64,000 nt of DNA from Pseudoalteromonas arctica A 37-1-2 (GTDB lineage: Bacteria; Pseudomonadota; Gammaproteobacteria; Enterobacterales; Alteromonadaceae), in the NCBI RefSeq assembly GCF_000238395.3, contig NZ_CP011025.1, positions 3,720,001 to 3,784,000 on the forward strand, written 5' to 3'. The notes under the pieces are model-generated. The model was not told the DNA's origin. It saw nothing but the letters and a program-made list of their open reading frames with translations, and did no database searches. Position 1 is the first letter of the stretch, and the number at the start of each line of letters is the position of its first letter. Of the stretch, positions 55,207-64,000 are shown one piece after another. A program made the position numbers and the translations under genes.

Positions 55207-56529
55207 ATGACTAAACTCTCAAAATTAACACTAGCACTAGTCCTAGGTGGTGTTACAAGCACTTCTTATGCGTCTGATGATCTAGACACACTACAAAGCC
55301 AACTTAAACAGCTAAAGCAACAAATGCAATTGCTTGAAAATAAGTTAGCTGATGAAAAAACAAAACAACAGCAAATTAATAAGCAGCACGAACAACAAGT
55401 TGCAAACATCAGTAAAAAATCTGATCAAAAAGTAGTTGAAGTTGCCGCAGCTGAACCTGAGAAAAAAGATGAAGGCATTAAAGTTGGTGGAGCAATACGC
55501 TTTAATTACAGCACCAACACATACGATGAAGATACCCAAGATCGCGGTGGCGATTTTGATTTTGATATTTTCCGTATAAATGTATCTGGTGAGATTAACG
55601 ATATTTCACTTAACGGCGAAATACGTTTTTACGATTACATGACCGTTGTTAAGTATGCTTACTTAGGTTACGAGTTTGCAGATGGCTGGGAAGGACAAGC
55701 AGGTATTGCACCCGTGCCTTTTGGTAATGGCCCATACAACTCACACAGCTACTTTTTCAGTACTAATTATTACGTAGGTCTAGAAGACGATTTTGACTTA
55801 GGTGTAGTAGTAAAACGTAAACTTAAAGATAACTGGAAACTAGACCTAGGCTTTTTCAAAAATGACGAACGTGGCGGAGTAGAAAGTTCAACAGATATTA
55901 ACCATCGTTACTCTTACGACATTATTGGTAGTCGTTCAGCAGAGGAAGGTACATACGATGCTCCAGGCTCTCGCATAGGTGAATACAATACCTTTGCAGG
56001 GCGTGCAACTTATCAAATTGAGCACAGCAAAAACGTAACTACCGATGTGGGTGTATCACTATTAAGTGGTGGCTTACATGACGGTAACGACCGTGCAGGT
56101 AACTACGGTGCATGGGCACTTCATGTTGATAGCACAATTAACAACTGGAATATCCAATTTCAACACGGTGAATACGACTACGACCTAGACGACAGTAACG
56201 ACCGCTTTGTTGTTGGCGCATATAATTATTACGATACCGTATCTAGCGAAGCAACTATGACTAACTTTAACGTTGCTTATAATTACTCGCTTGATTGGGG
56301 CCCAGTTACCGACATTCAATTTTACAACGATTACGGCATTATTTATGACAAGTCTGACGACAGCGCAGATACATGGATGAACGTAACAGGTATGAGTGTT
56401 GCTGCAGGTGGTTTCTTTAGTTACTTCGACTTTATTCAAGCACGTAACCAGCCATTTATTGGCGGAACAATTATTGGTGATGGCGATACAGAACGTCGCT
56501 TCAACATAAATATTGGTTACTACTTCTAA
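55207..56529 (+). CDS. Outer-membrane porin-like protein with N-terminal coiled coil
   Basis: The 440-residue protein has a signal peptide (cut after SYA) and a coiled coil at about 25-65 (LDTLQSQLKQLKQQMQLLEN), then a Lys/Glu spacer. The barrel of about 340 residues starts KVGGAIRFNYSTNTYDEDTQ with alternating strands, and the C-terminus NINIGYYF ends in Phe as OMP barrels do. The coiled coil resembles periplasmic trimer stalks of some porins. Substrate not deducible. Confidence 0.85.
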   Translation: MTKLSKLTLALVLGGVTSTSYASDDLDTLQSQLKQLKQQMQLLENKLADEKTKQQQINKQHEQQVANISKKSDQKVVEVAAAEPEKKDEGIKVGGAIRFNYSTNTYDEDTQDRGGDFDFDIFRINVSGEINDISLNGEIRFYDYMTVVKYAYLGYEFADGWEGQAGIAPVPFGNGPYNSHSYFFSTNYYVGLEDDFDLGVVVKRKLKDNWKLDLGFFKNDERGGVESSTDINHRYSYDIIGSRSAEEGTYDAPGSRIGEYNTFAGRATYQIEHSKNVTTDVGVSLLSGGLHDGNDRAGNYGAWALHVDSTINNWNIQFQHGEYDYDLDDSNDRFVVGAYNYYDTVSSEATMTNFNVAYNYSLDWGPVTDIQFYNDYGIIYDKSDDSADTWMNVTGMSVAAGGFFSYFDFIQARNQPFIGGTIIGDGDTERRFNINIGYYF

Positions 56530-56551
56530 ACTGTTAACCGCATTTATTTTT

Positions 56552-56580
56552 AAAAGGGCAAACTTAGTTTGCCCTTTTTT
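56552..56580 (+). terminator. Intrinsic terminator of the porin gene
   Basis: AAAAGGGCAAAC and GTTTGCCCTTTT form a 12-bp stem with a 3-nt loop and a T-run. Confidence 0.9.
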
Positions 56581-56656
56581 ATTGATTTTAAGCTTCGAAT
56601 TAATAGCTATTTAGCCTACAATTAGAGATACCATAACACGCCTAAAAAGAGCCTAA

Positions 56657-57052
56657 GTGAATATAAAAGCAGTGTTTATTTGTTATAAAAACTTATGGTT
56701 TAAAGCGCTTGGCTTAATACTTGTAGCCTTGGGTATTATTGGCATTGTGTTACCGGTCATGCCTACCACTATATTTTTTATTTTAGCGCTCACCTGCTTT
56801 ACTCGCTCATCACCCGCGCTTGAACAATGGCTGTTAAACCACCCTCGTTACGGTGTAACTCTGCAGCAGTGGCAAGCTCATAAAGTAGTGCCTGTTAAAG
56901 CCAAATGCTACGCCGTCATTGGCATGTTAATTGGATTTATATTTTTACTGTATTCAGCCGCCCCTATTTGGGTTATTTATCTCGTTGCAGTAATAGAAGT
57001 ATCGGTAATGATTTACCTTATTTTAAGACCCTCCAGCCCCCCTAAGCATTAA
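56657..57052 (+). CDS. ybaN: YbaN family (DUF454) inner-membrane protein
   Basis: The 131-residue protein begins at a GTG. The family core is KALGLILVALGIIGIVLPVMPTT, then CFTRSSPALEQWLLNHPRYG; two further helices lie near 82-122. Function unknown in E. coli as well. Monocistronic by position, between the porin terminator and the Fur-boxed operon. Confidence 0.88.
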   Translation: MNIKAVFICYKNLWFKALGLILVALGIIGIVLPVMPTTIFFILALTCFTRSSPALEQWLLNHPRYGVTLQQWQAHKVVPVKAKCYAVIGMLIGFIFLLYSAAPIWVIYLVAVIEVSVMIYLILRPSSPPKH

Positions 57053-57126
57053 ATATTCATTTTTTACCTGCATACCACCTTTGTTTTAAAGTTTTTATGT
57101 AAAGATAAGTAAGTAAATTTGTAATA

Positions 57127-57145
57127 GCTAATGCAAATCATTATC
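57127..57145 (+). promoter_or_regulatory. Fur box upstream of the PepSY-DUF2271-DUF4198 operon
   Basis: GCTAATGCAAATCATTATC matches the 19-bp Fur consensus at 16 positions. It ends 31 bp before the PepSY ATG at 57177, overlapping the probable promoter. Strong evidence for iron repression of this operon. Confidence 0.8.
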
Positions 57146-57176
57146 ATGTTGTAAATTTAATTTATTTACTGTTTTT

Positions 57177-57809
57177 ATGTCGTTTATTAATAAGCGGGCT
57201 TTGTATAGTACAAGCCGTGCTCTACATATTTATATTTCTACAGCTTTGTTTTTTTTGCTTATTTTATTTTGCGTTAGCGGCATAGTGCTCAACCATATTG
57301 ATTGGCTTAAAAACGATAAAAATAACGGTCAAGTAACGGCGGTAATTCCAGCTGAGCTAGTTACCAAAGCAAATGAGCAGCTAAATACCTTGCCAACGCT
57401 TTACCCAGAAATAGAAGCTTACTTAGCCGAGCAATATGCACTTACAAAAGTAAAAAGCATTGAGTGGGAAAAAGAAGACGCGCTTGTCATGCTCGACTAC
57501 CCACTGCCTGCAGGGTTTGCCTACGCAGAGCTTGATTTTACAACTGGCGAGTTAAACCTTGATTACCAAACAGGTGGCTTTTTAAGCCTCATTGGCGACT
57601 TACATAAAGGCCGCCACAGCGGTGAAGTATGGAGTTGGGTGATTGATATATCTGCCGTACTAATGATTTTATTTGCCATCACCGGCATGATTATTTTGTT
57701 TCAAAATAGAAAAAAACGCTTAGCAGGAATATGGATAACCATACTAGGAGTCGCAACTCCACTGGTTATTTATTTATGTTGGGTTCCACAAATAAAAGGA
57801 GTGTCTTAA
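57177..57809 (+). CDS. PepSY-associated membrane protein
   Basis: The 210-residue inner-membrane protein has a first helix (HIYISTALFFLLILFCVSGIV) with the family His, a periplasmic PepSY-like segment (about 40-140), LHKGRHSGEVWSWVID, and two closing helices. Relatives sit next to TonB receptors and ferric reductases. First gene of a Fur-boxed operon; its stop shares a base with the DUF2271 start (TAATG). Confidence 0.88.
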   Translation: MSFINKRALYSTSRALHIYISTALFFLLILFCVSGIVLNHIDWLKNDKNNGQVTAVIPAELVTKANEQLNTLPTLYPEIEAYLAEQYALTKVKSIEWEKEDALVMLDYPLPAGFAYAELDFTTGELNLDYQTGGFLSLIGDLHKGRHSGEVWSWVIDISAVLMILFAITGMIILFQNRKKRLAGIWITILGVATPLVIYLCWVPQIKGVS

Positions 57810-58318
57810 TGGTTAAATTTAAATTATTTATAAGCGCCGCATTACTGCTCGTAGCTGCGTTTTTTCAAACAACGGCGCATGCGCAAACACCACAGCTAGA
57901 GGTTGAATTAACGCTTCCCGACTTAGAAGTACAACCGTATCACCGTCCATACGTTGCAGTTTGGCTTGAAACACCAGAGCGCAAACACGTTACAACGCTT
58001 GCACTTTGGGTACAAAAAGCAGAATGGTTTAAAGACTTACGCCAATGGTGGCGTAAAGCCGGTAAAAGCGATGCCAACTTTGACGGCATTAGCGGCGCAA
58101 CAAAACGCGCGGGTACTTACACTATAAATTGGCAAGGTAACGATTTAGACGGTAACCCAGTAAAACCAGGTAAATACTTACTAAATATTGAAGTTGTACG
58201 CGAAGAAGGCGGCAGAGATTACACCCGTGTTGAGCTTGATTTAACAAAGTCGGGAAAAATTACAATTGATGGTAAAAACGAGTTTTCACAAAGCTTCGTC
58301 ACTGTAAGCACTAAGTAG
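57809..58318 (+). CDS. DUF2271 periplasmic protein
   Basis: The 169-residue protein has a signal peptide ending AHA-QTPQ. YVAVWLETPERKHVTTLALW, FDGISGATKRAGTYTINW and DGNPVKPGKYLLNIEVVRE are the DUF2271 features, an FlgD-like beta fold. AAAGGAG precedes the ATG at 57809; an upstream in-frame start at 57731 lies inside the PepSY gene and would spoil the signal peptide. Role unknown, but the family recurs beside PepSY and TonB-receptor genes. Confidence 0.88.
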   Translation: MVKFKLFISAALLLVAAFFQTTAHAQTPQLEVELTLPDLEVQPYHRPYVAVWLETPERKHVTTLALWVQKAEWFKDLRQWWRKAGKSDANFDGISGATKRAGTYTINWQGNDLDGNPVKPGKYLLNIEVVREEGGRDYTRVELDLTKSGKITIDGKNEFSQSFVTVSTK

Positions 58319-58352
58319 CTGCTACTTAATTATTTGAATTTAAGGAAATACA

Positions 58353-59198
58353 ATGAAAATTAATTTATTAAAAACTGCATTAATCGGCGCATTGAGCTTA
58401 TCTGCTTTAGTGTCAACTTCAGCAAGTGCACACGGACGTTGGTTACTACCTTCGCATACATCTTTATCAGGCGATAAAGCGCATTACGTAATGATTGACG
58501 CGAGTATTTCAAACGAAATTTTTGCACCAGACAAAGCCTTTAAACCTAAAGAAAAAGGCGCCGAGTACGACGACACATTATTAATGGCACTTGCGCCTAA
58601 TGGTGAGCCAGTATCTGAAACCATCCGTGCTTATTACTTAAAACGTAAAAGCTCAGCTGCGGTAAGCTTAACAGAGCAAGGTACTTACCACATTGCAATG
58701 ACCCAAAAGCCAATGTACATGACCTTCTATAAAAACGAAGAAGGTAAGCGCAAGCGCGTATTTGGTAAGAAAACAGACGCCGAGTTACCTAGCAATGCAA
58801 AAGATGTAACTACAACGAAGGTTGTTTCAACAGTAGATACATTTGTAAGCCGAAATGGCACCTCAAAGCCTGCACAGTTAGGTTTAGGCTTAGAGCTTAG
58901 CGGTCCAACGCATCCAAACGATTTATTTGTAGGTGAGCAAGCACGTTTTCAATTACTACAAGATGGTAAATCTGCTGGTGAAGGCATTGAAGTAAGTATT
59001 TTAAAAGGCGACACACGCTACCGTAACGACCGTGGCGAAGTAAAAGTAACGACCGATAAAGAAGGTATGTTTACAATTACGTGGAAAGAAGCAGGCCTAT
59101 ACCTAATCGAAACTTCTAACAAGGTTACCGTAAATGAAGAAGGCGTAGATGCAGGACGTTATGCATTATTTACAACGCTTGAAGTTGCCCCTGAATAA
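58353..59198 (+). CDS. DUF4198 periplasmic protein
   Basis: The 281-residue protein has a signal peptide cut near SASA-HGRW. The mature N-terminus HGRWLLPSHTSLSGD is characteristic of DUF4198 (mature His-first). A second Ig-like domain (about 175-275) has VGEQARFQLLQDGKSAGEG and TWKEAGLYLIETSNKV. The family includes nickel- or cobalt-linked and iron-linked periplasmic proteins. Third gene of the Fur-boxed operon, closed by a strong terminator. Confidence 0.88.
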   Translation: MKINLLKTALIGALSLSALVSTSASAHGRWLLPSHTSLSGDKAHYVMIDASISNEIFAPDKAFKPKEKGAEYDDTLLMALAPNGEPVSETIRAYYLKRKSSAAVSLTEQGTYHIAMTQKPMYMTFYKNEEGKRKRVFGKKTDAELPSNAKDVTTTKVVSTVDTFVSRNGTSKPAQLGLGLELSGPTHPNDLFVGEQARFQLLQDGKSAGEGIEVSILKGDTRYRNDRGEVKVTTDKEGMFTITWKEAGLYLIETSNKVTVNEEGVDAGRYALFTTLEVAPE

Positions 59199-59224
59199 TT
59201 TAAATCACTAAATTTAAAAAATTG

Positions 59225-59252
59225 AAAGGCCAAGCATTTGCTTGGCCTTTTT
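59225..59252 (+). terminator. Intrinsic terminator of the PepSY-DUF4198 operon
   Basis: AAAGGCCAAGCA and TGCTTGGCCTTT form a 12-bp stem, then Ts. The TonB receptor downstream therefore has its own promoter or relies on read-through; I saw no clear Fur box in 59253-59466. Confidence 0.88.
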
Positions 59253-59466
59253 ACGTCTTACTAACTTTTATCTAAAATTCCCTTGAATTCGCAACCATTC
59301 GACACAAGATTGCAACTACAACGATCCAAACGCCTATATCGCGCGTAAACAGTGACCTTATATGTTAACAACTTAGAATATCTTAGATAGTTTTTATCTT
59401 TGCACTAGGGTAGTCGCTTCTATATGATGCGCTCCTTTTCGACTAGCAGCTCTTGGGGAACAATTA

Positions 59467-61998
59467 ATGACTTTTAAGCGTTTATCTGCAAATAAACTAG
59501 CACTTAGCTTGGCCGTTACCACTGCACTTAGCACTCCTTACTCTATGGCCGTTGCCGCAGAGCAAGATAATCAAGCAGAAAAGAATATCGAAGTAATTTC
59601 GGTTACCGGTACTCGCAGAAGCTTACGCAGTATTGCCGAAAGTACGGTACCCGTAGACATTATTACCAGCGGTGATATGCAAAGTACGGGTCAGCTAGAA
59701 ATAAGCCAAATACTAGCAAACCAAGTACCTAGCTTTAACTACCCAAGTGCCACTATGGGTGATGGTACTGACCATGCAAAACCAGCTGTTTTACGTGGAT
59801 TAGCACCCGATCACACATTAGTACTTATAAACGGTAAGCGCCGCCACGCTGGTGCGCTATTAAACTTAGCGGGCGTTGTTGGCCGAGGCTCTACAGCTGT
59901 TGATTTGAACATGATTCCAACCTCTGCAATTAAACGTGTTGAAGTACTACGTGACGGTGCAGCCGCACAGTACGGCTCTGATGCAATTGCTGGGGTAATT
60001 AACATTGTACTTAAAGATGCCTCAGAAGGCGGTAGCGTTAGCGTAACGTACGGTAAATACGACACTCAAATGGCTGGTGTATCTCAGCTAGAAAGCACCT
60101 ATGCAGACGCAAACGGCGACTTAGCCTTTAATACCGGTGGCGACAGAGAAGTAAACGACGGTGCAACACGCACTGTTAGTGCAAACTCTGGTTTTGCGTT
60201 ATCTGATAACGGCTTTGTAAACGTATCAATTGAATACCGTGATAACGACTCAACTCAACGCTCAGGCTTTGACCCGCGTCCACAATACGCCAAACTTGAT
60301 GACGGCAGCCTAGACCCACGCGAATTTACTGTCGATCGTTACAACCACCGTTTTGGTAAAGCCGACCTTGAAGATTACGCATTGTTTTACAACATGGGTT
60401 ACGATTTAGATAACGGCTTAAACCTTTATTCATTTGGTAGCTACTCAAAGCGTGAAGGTAATTCAGGTGGTTTTTACCGCCGCGCAATAGACAAGCGTAA
60501 TGTTTTAGAAGTATACCCAGATGGCTTTTTGCCGCAAATTGAAACTGACGTACAAGACTACTCATTTGCACTGGGCTTACAAGGCGAAACTAACGACTGG
60601 ACATGGGATGTAAGTACTAACTACGGCCGTAACGACTTTGGTTTTGGTGTTGTAAATAGTATTAATACATCACTAGGTGCCGACAGCCCAACCGAATTTG
60701 ACAACGGTGCATTGGTTTACGATCAGTTTTTAGTAAACGCAACGGCCAATACCACACTCGATTTAGGCTTACCTGATGACGTATTTTTTACCGTAGGTAC
60801 TGAATACCGCCACGAAAGCTACAAAATAGAAGAAGGCGAAGAAGCGTCTTACATCACCGCACTTGATAGCGATGGTAACCCAATTGCAGCCGGTGGCGCG
60901 CAAGTACTTGCTGGTTTTGGACCAGAAAGTGCGACTGACGAAAGCCGTCATAACATCGCTTTATTTGTTGAGTTTGATACCTACTTAACAGAAAAATGGA
61001 ACGTAGTTTTAGCGGGTCGTTATGAAGATTACAGCGACTTTGGTGACACATTTACCTCTAAGCTTGCTTCGCGTTACAGCATTAACGAGAACCTATCGCT
61101 ACGTGGTGCAATTAGCACAGGTTTCCGTGCGCCATCATTAGCACAAAGCTCGTACCGCCAAATCTCTACCGTACTTGAAAACAACCAACCACTTGAGGTT
61201 GGTTTATTCCCTACCGATTCTGCAGCAGCACAAGCACTAGGTGCTCAGCCGTTAGATGCTGAAGAGTCAGTAAACGTAACAGCAGGCTTTATTTACACGC
61301 AAGGCAGCTTTAGCTTAACGGTTGATGCATATCGCATTGATATTGATGACCGTATTGTTTTGTCTGAAAACCTAGAAGGCGATGCCGTAGTAGAAATACT
61401 ACAAAATGCCGGTGAATTAAACACGCAACTCGTACGTTACTTTACTAACGCTATCGACTCACGTACGCAAGGTGTAGATATAGTTGCTACTTACAACTTA
61501 GATTTAGACAACTTAGGTGATTTACGTTTAAACGTAGCCGCTAACTTTAACGACACCGAAGTAACACACGTAAACGACAACCCAAGCGAGCTTAACTCAC
61601 TAGGTGACGACTACGTAGTGTTTGCGCGTCGTGAAGTAGGTCGTTTTGAAGAAGGCACACCAGATAGCAAATGGAACCTATCGGCAGTGTGGAACTTTAA
61701 CGAATGGCAAACAACCCTTCGTGCCACACGTTATGGTGAAGTCGCTGATATATCAACTACAGCTGATCGCGATGAATACCTAGACCCTAAATGGATCACC
61801 GACCTAGAAGTGGCATACCGTCCAGACGAATATTGGAAATTTGCCGTTGGTGCAAACAACTTGTTCGATCAGTACCCACAAGCCACCGTGGATAACATTG
61901 GTTACTCTGACTTTGGCCAAATATTCCCGTACACACCGTATGCGCCTTACGGATTAGACGGGCGTTTTTTATACGGTAACATTACTTACAGCTTTTAA
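59467..61998 (+). CDS. TonB-dependent outer-membrane receptor
   Basis: The 843-residue receptor has a signal peptide ending near VAA-EQDN, a TonB-box-like IEVISVTGTRRSLRSIAEST and a plug domain (about 55-180) with VLRGLAPDHTLVLINGKRRH and VEVLRDGAAAQYGSDAIAGV. The 22-stranded barrel ends GNITYSF. The plug signature with INGKRRH is the class often annotated as siderophore/haem-type or general iron-complex receptor in Alteromonadales. Ligand not deducible, but linkage to the Fur-boxed PepSY operon favours a metal complex. Confidence 0.92.
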   Translation: MTFKRLSANKLALSLAVTTALSTPYSMAVAAEQDNQAEKNIEVISVTGTRRSLRSIAESTVPVDIITSGDMQSTGQLEISQILANQVPSFNYPSATMGDGTDHAKPAVLRGLAPDHTLVLINGKRRHAGALLNLAGVVGRGSTAVDLNMIPTSAIKRVEVLRDGAAAQYGSDAIAGVINIVLKDASEGGSVSVTYGKYDTQMAGVSQLESTYADANGDLAFNTGGDREVNDGATRTVSANSGFALSDNGFVNVSIEYRDNDSTQRSGFDPRPQYAKLDDGSLDPREFTVDRYNHRFGKADLEDYALFYNMGYDLDNGLNLYSFGSYSKREGNSGGFYRRAIDKRNVLEVYPDGFLPQIETDVQDYSFALGLQGETNDWTWDVSTNYGRNDFGFGVVNSINTSLGADSPTEFDNGALVYDQFLVNATANTTLDLGLPDDVFFTVGTEYRHESYKIEEGEEASYITALDSDGNPIAAGGAQVLAGFGPESATDESRHNIALFVEFDTYLTEKWNVVLAGRYEDYSDFGDTFTSKLASRYSINENLSLRGAISTGFRAPSLAQSSYRQISTVLENNQPLEVGLFPTDSAAAQALGAQPLDAEESVNVTAGFIYTQGSFSLTVDAYRIDIDDRIVLSENLEGDAVVEILQNAGELNTQLVRYFTNAIDSRTQGVDIVATYNLDLDNLGDLRLNVAANFNDTEVTHVNDNPSELNSLGDDYVVFARREVGRFEEGTPDSKWNLSAVWNFNEWQTTLRATRYGEVADISTTADRDEYLDPKWITDLEVAYRPDEYWKFAVGANNLFDQYPQATVDNIGYSDFGQIFPYTPYAPYGLDGRFLYGNITYSF

Positions 61999-62028
61999 TT
62001 AGTTCCCTAATAAAAGCAGAGCAATTAT

Positions 62029-62053
62029 AAAAGGATGCATCGCGCATCCTTTT
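62029..62053 (+). terminator. Intrinsic terminator of the TonB receptor gene
   Basis: AAAAGGATGC (62029-62038) and GCATCCTTTT (62044-62053) form a 10-bp stem. Confidence 0.85.
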
Positions 62054-62204
62054 ATATTAATAATTAGTTATTTTAACCACTTATTAGTATTTCAACTTTC
62101 ATAAAAAACCACCACCCTATATAAAACAACAGCTTACATTTCGGCCTCATTTTTGCTCTATATTGTTTATATAAATACAAACAATAAATACCAAAGGACT
62201 AAAC

Positions 62205-63098
62205 ATGAGCTCATCAACACAATTAAGCATTGCAAAACCACTTTCACTTATTGGCGGCATTTTATTATTAAGTGGCTGTGTATTTCATATATCGCCAAGC
62301 GTTGCGTCGGTAAAACAAACTAAACAGCTATCACTGCCAAGCAACAATCTTGAGTATTTAAATGTGTTAAGCGGCGCAGGTAGCCTTGAAATAAAAGGCT
62401 CGGAGACTGCCACCAGCATTAGTGTTGATGCCACTATTTACACAGCCGACATTGAAGACGAATACGAGCTAACGCTCGAAAAAAACGGTAAACAGGCAAA
62501 GCTTGTTGCCCAAAATAAAAGCCGTAATGGCATTAGCTTTTACAGTGGCCAATCTCCAAGTATTAATTTAGTGGTTACTGTGCCAAGTAATCTAAATTTA
62601 GATATTGATGATGGCTCTGGCGACATTTTAATAAATGCTATGCAAAGCAATATTGATGTAAAAGACGGCTCAGGAGATTTAACGATAAGCGGTGCTAAAA
62701 ACCTAACTGTTGACGATGGCTCAGGTGAAGTAAACTTTGAAAACATCGAAGGTAATTTAGAATTAACCGACGGCTCTGGCAGTATTCATATAAACAACGT
62801 AAGCGGCAATGCAACTATTGACGATGGTTCTGGCGAAATGCACGTGAGCAACATAACCGGTTCGCTAAACGTTGAAGATGGATCGGGTGATATAGTAATA
62901 AGCCATATTAGCGGTGCAGTTAATGTTGATGATAACTCTGGCGACCTGCTTATTGAGCATATTGGTTCAAGCGTAACAATTGAAGACGGTTCGGGTGATA
63001 TTCGCGTTAATCATGCAAAGGGGCTGACTATTACTGAGTCGGGCTCGGGCGATGTAAGTATCGATAATATTAGCGGCTCAGTAAAGGTAGCTGACTAA
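62205..63098 (+). CDS. Lipoprotein with nine 18-residue DGSG repeats (DUF4097-like)
   Basis: The 297-residue lipoprotein has lipobox LSGC (Cys25). Residues 40-130 form a beta-rich head. From about residue 136 to the end there are nine repeats of 17-18 residues, each starting D-G-S-G-(D/E/S) followed by an alternating hydrophobic strand, e.g. DGSGEMHVSNITGSLNVE. The period suggests a beta-solenoid with one rung per repeat and a ladder of DGSG turns that could bind cations. Related to DUF4097/GIN-type proteins, whose role is unknown. Confidence 0.82.
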   Translation: MSSSTQLSIAKPLSLIGGILLLSGCVFHISPSVASVKQTKQLSLPSNNLEYLNVLSGAGSLEIKGSETATSISVDATIYTADIEDEYELTLEKNGKQAKLVAQNKSRNGISFYSGQSPSINLVVTVPSNLNLDIDDGSGDILINAMQSNIDVKDGSGDLTISGAKNLTVDDGSGEVNFENIEGNLELTDGSGSIHINNVSGNATIDDGSGEMHVSNITGSLNVEDGSGDIVISHISGAVNVDDNSGDLLIEHIGSSVTIEDGSGDIRVNHAKGLTITESGSGDVSIDNISGSVKVAD

Positions 63099-63319
63099 CT
63101 TTATTTAAGCGTTATTTAACTGCCATTTAATATACTTTATGCCCTCTCAATCTGGGCATAAAGCACTCCCCCTCAAAGTATAAGTTATTTAAAAGCAGCA
63201 CTGTTTCGCGTTAACTATTTCCTAAAATAATGAAAATTTACTTATTTGATTTATTTTTTTGCTTTATAGCTAATTTGGGTACATATTAATATTCAACTTA
63301 TTAAAAGGATATTAATATT

Positions 63320-64000
63320 ATGAAATGGAAGTTATTAATTTTAATTACTGCTTTATTCACCCTCGTAGCTTGTGGCTCTGGAGGATCAGACTCCAAAACA
63401 GTAACTAAACCAGTCAGTACTAACACAAAGCCTATTGCAGTTATTACTACCGAGCAATCGGGATTTAAAGTAAATACCACCCTCGTTTTTAGCGCAGCAC
63501 AAAGTAGCGACCCCGATGGCGATGCACTCACCTATCAATGGCAATTAACCAGCAAAAACGAACAAGTAGAAATACCGATTACGGTTAATAATGAAAGTAC
63601 CGTTGAGTTTTCGGTATCTGAAGCACAAGAGTACCAATTAGTATTAACCGTGAGTGACGGTAAGCTTTCAAGCGCACCTGCACAAAAACAATTCACCGCT
63701 ACTGCAAATACCCAACTAATTGCTAACGCAGGTAGCACACAAACCGTTAAGCAAGGTGATGTTGTCCTTTTAAATGGCGCGCAAAGTAACACAACCAGCG
63801 GCGTAATTAATCAATACAAATGGCAATTTATTACTAAGCCTGTAGCAAGTAATGCAACGCTTGAAAATGCGACTCAAGTTAAAAGCCAGTTTGTTGCCGA
63901 CGAAATAGGCGAGTTTAAAGTTGAGCTTACCGTTACTGATTCACAAGGTGATACAGCAAGCACTGTCGTACTTATAAAAAGTGAATCGCTTAATTCTAAC
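63320..64000 (+). CDS. PKD-domain lipoprotein (3' end outside window)
   Basis: The partial frame gives 227 residues from the ATG at 63320 (AAAGGA upstream) to the window end with no stop. Lipobox LVAC (Cys18) is followed by a Gly/Ser/Thr linker. Two PKD-like domains follow: SSDPDGDALTYQWQLTSKNE with LVLTVSDG, and the second AGSTQTVKQGDVVLLNGAQS with YKWQF and VELTVTDSQGD. Probably a surface-exposed multi-domain lipoprotein; C-terminal function lies outside. Confidence 0.85.
   Translation, partial: MKWKLLILITALFTLVACGSGGSDSKTVTKPVSTNTKPIAVITTEQSGFKVNTTLVFSAAQSSDPDGDALTYQWQLTSKNEQVEIPITVNNESTVEFSVSEAQEYQLVLTVSDGKLSSAPAQKQFTATANTQLIANAGSTQTVKQGDVVLLNGAQSNTTSGVINQYKWQFITKPVASNATLENATQVKSQFVADEIGEFKVELTVTDSQGDTASTVVLIKSESLNSN

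Noticed and set aside
62600..63098. CRISPR-like array from regular 54-bp DNA periodicity
   Set aside because: The periodicity follows codons of the DGSG protein repeats; DNA repeats are not identical and there are no constant repeat/unique spacer blocks.

Overview
The window is a low-GC gammaproteobacterial chromosome segment. Gene order and protein resemblance point to Pseudoalteromonas or a close Alteromonadales relative; this is inferred from memory of the families, not from a search. It holds about 60 genes, densely packed and mostly housekeeping, transport and regulation. I found no rRNA, tRNA, CRISPR array, prophage or transposase gene.

Region 1 (1-12.7 kb): A leftward operon reads cyaY, carboxylesterase, DUF2914 protein, hemC, hemDX. 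It faces a rightward series of lptM, lysA, dapF, DUF484, xerC and yigB. This is the enterobacterial hemCDX/cyaY/dapF-xerC neighbourhood without cyaA and with lysA inserted. hemD and hemX form one uninterrupted frame. The gap between the two operons holds a long nested inverted repeat of about 250 bp. An aspartic protease, a HopJ-family protein, GNAT and DUF6482 proteins and an RluF-like pseudouridine synthase follow.

Region 2 (12.7-30.5 kb): A BlaI/BlaR1-like pair has two TACA-NN-TGTA operators. Next come MAPEG, a DMT transporter, a Gdx/SugE exporter overlapping a GNAT-nitrilase fusion, a metallo-beta-lactamase-fold protein and a penicillin acylase divergent from ycaO. A large CHASE-PAS-GAF hybrid kinase, yceH and nadE follow. 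A monapterin-type cluster folM-folE-folX closes the region, with a small hairpin element just upstream of folM.

Region 3 (30.5-45.7 kb): Two secreted spondin-domain proteins are followed by a complete OmpR-type two-component system. Three GTGA repeats at 11-bp spacing precede the first spondin gene and look like a response-regulator site. This is the most coherent candidate for an undescribed system. Then come an S9 peptidase, DUF2721, cytochrome c-prime, an RND efflux pair, PhzF, and a two-gene operon of a reduced GspF-like membrane protein plus a type IV pilin.

Region 4 (45.7-64 kb): A Fur-boxed PepSY gene is broken by an in-frame TGA. A zinc-protease/propeller/barrel gene is broken by one extra T. 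Two PH-domain proteins, YeaD, a MarR regulator with a porin, and YbaN follow. A Fur-boxed PepSY-DUF2271-DUF4198 operon leads into a TonB-dependent receptor, which suggests iron-related uptake. The right end has a lipoprotein with nine 18-residue DGSG repeats and a partial PKD lipoprotein.
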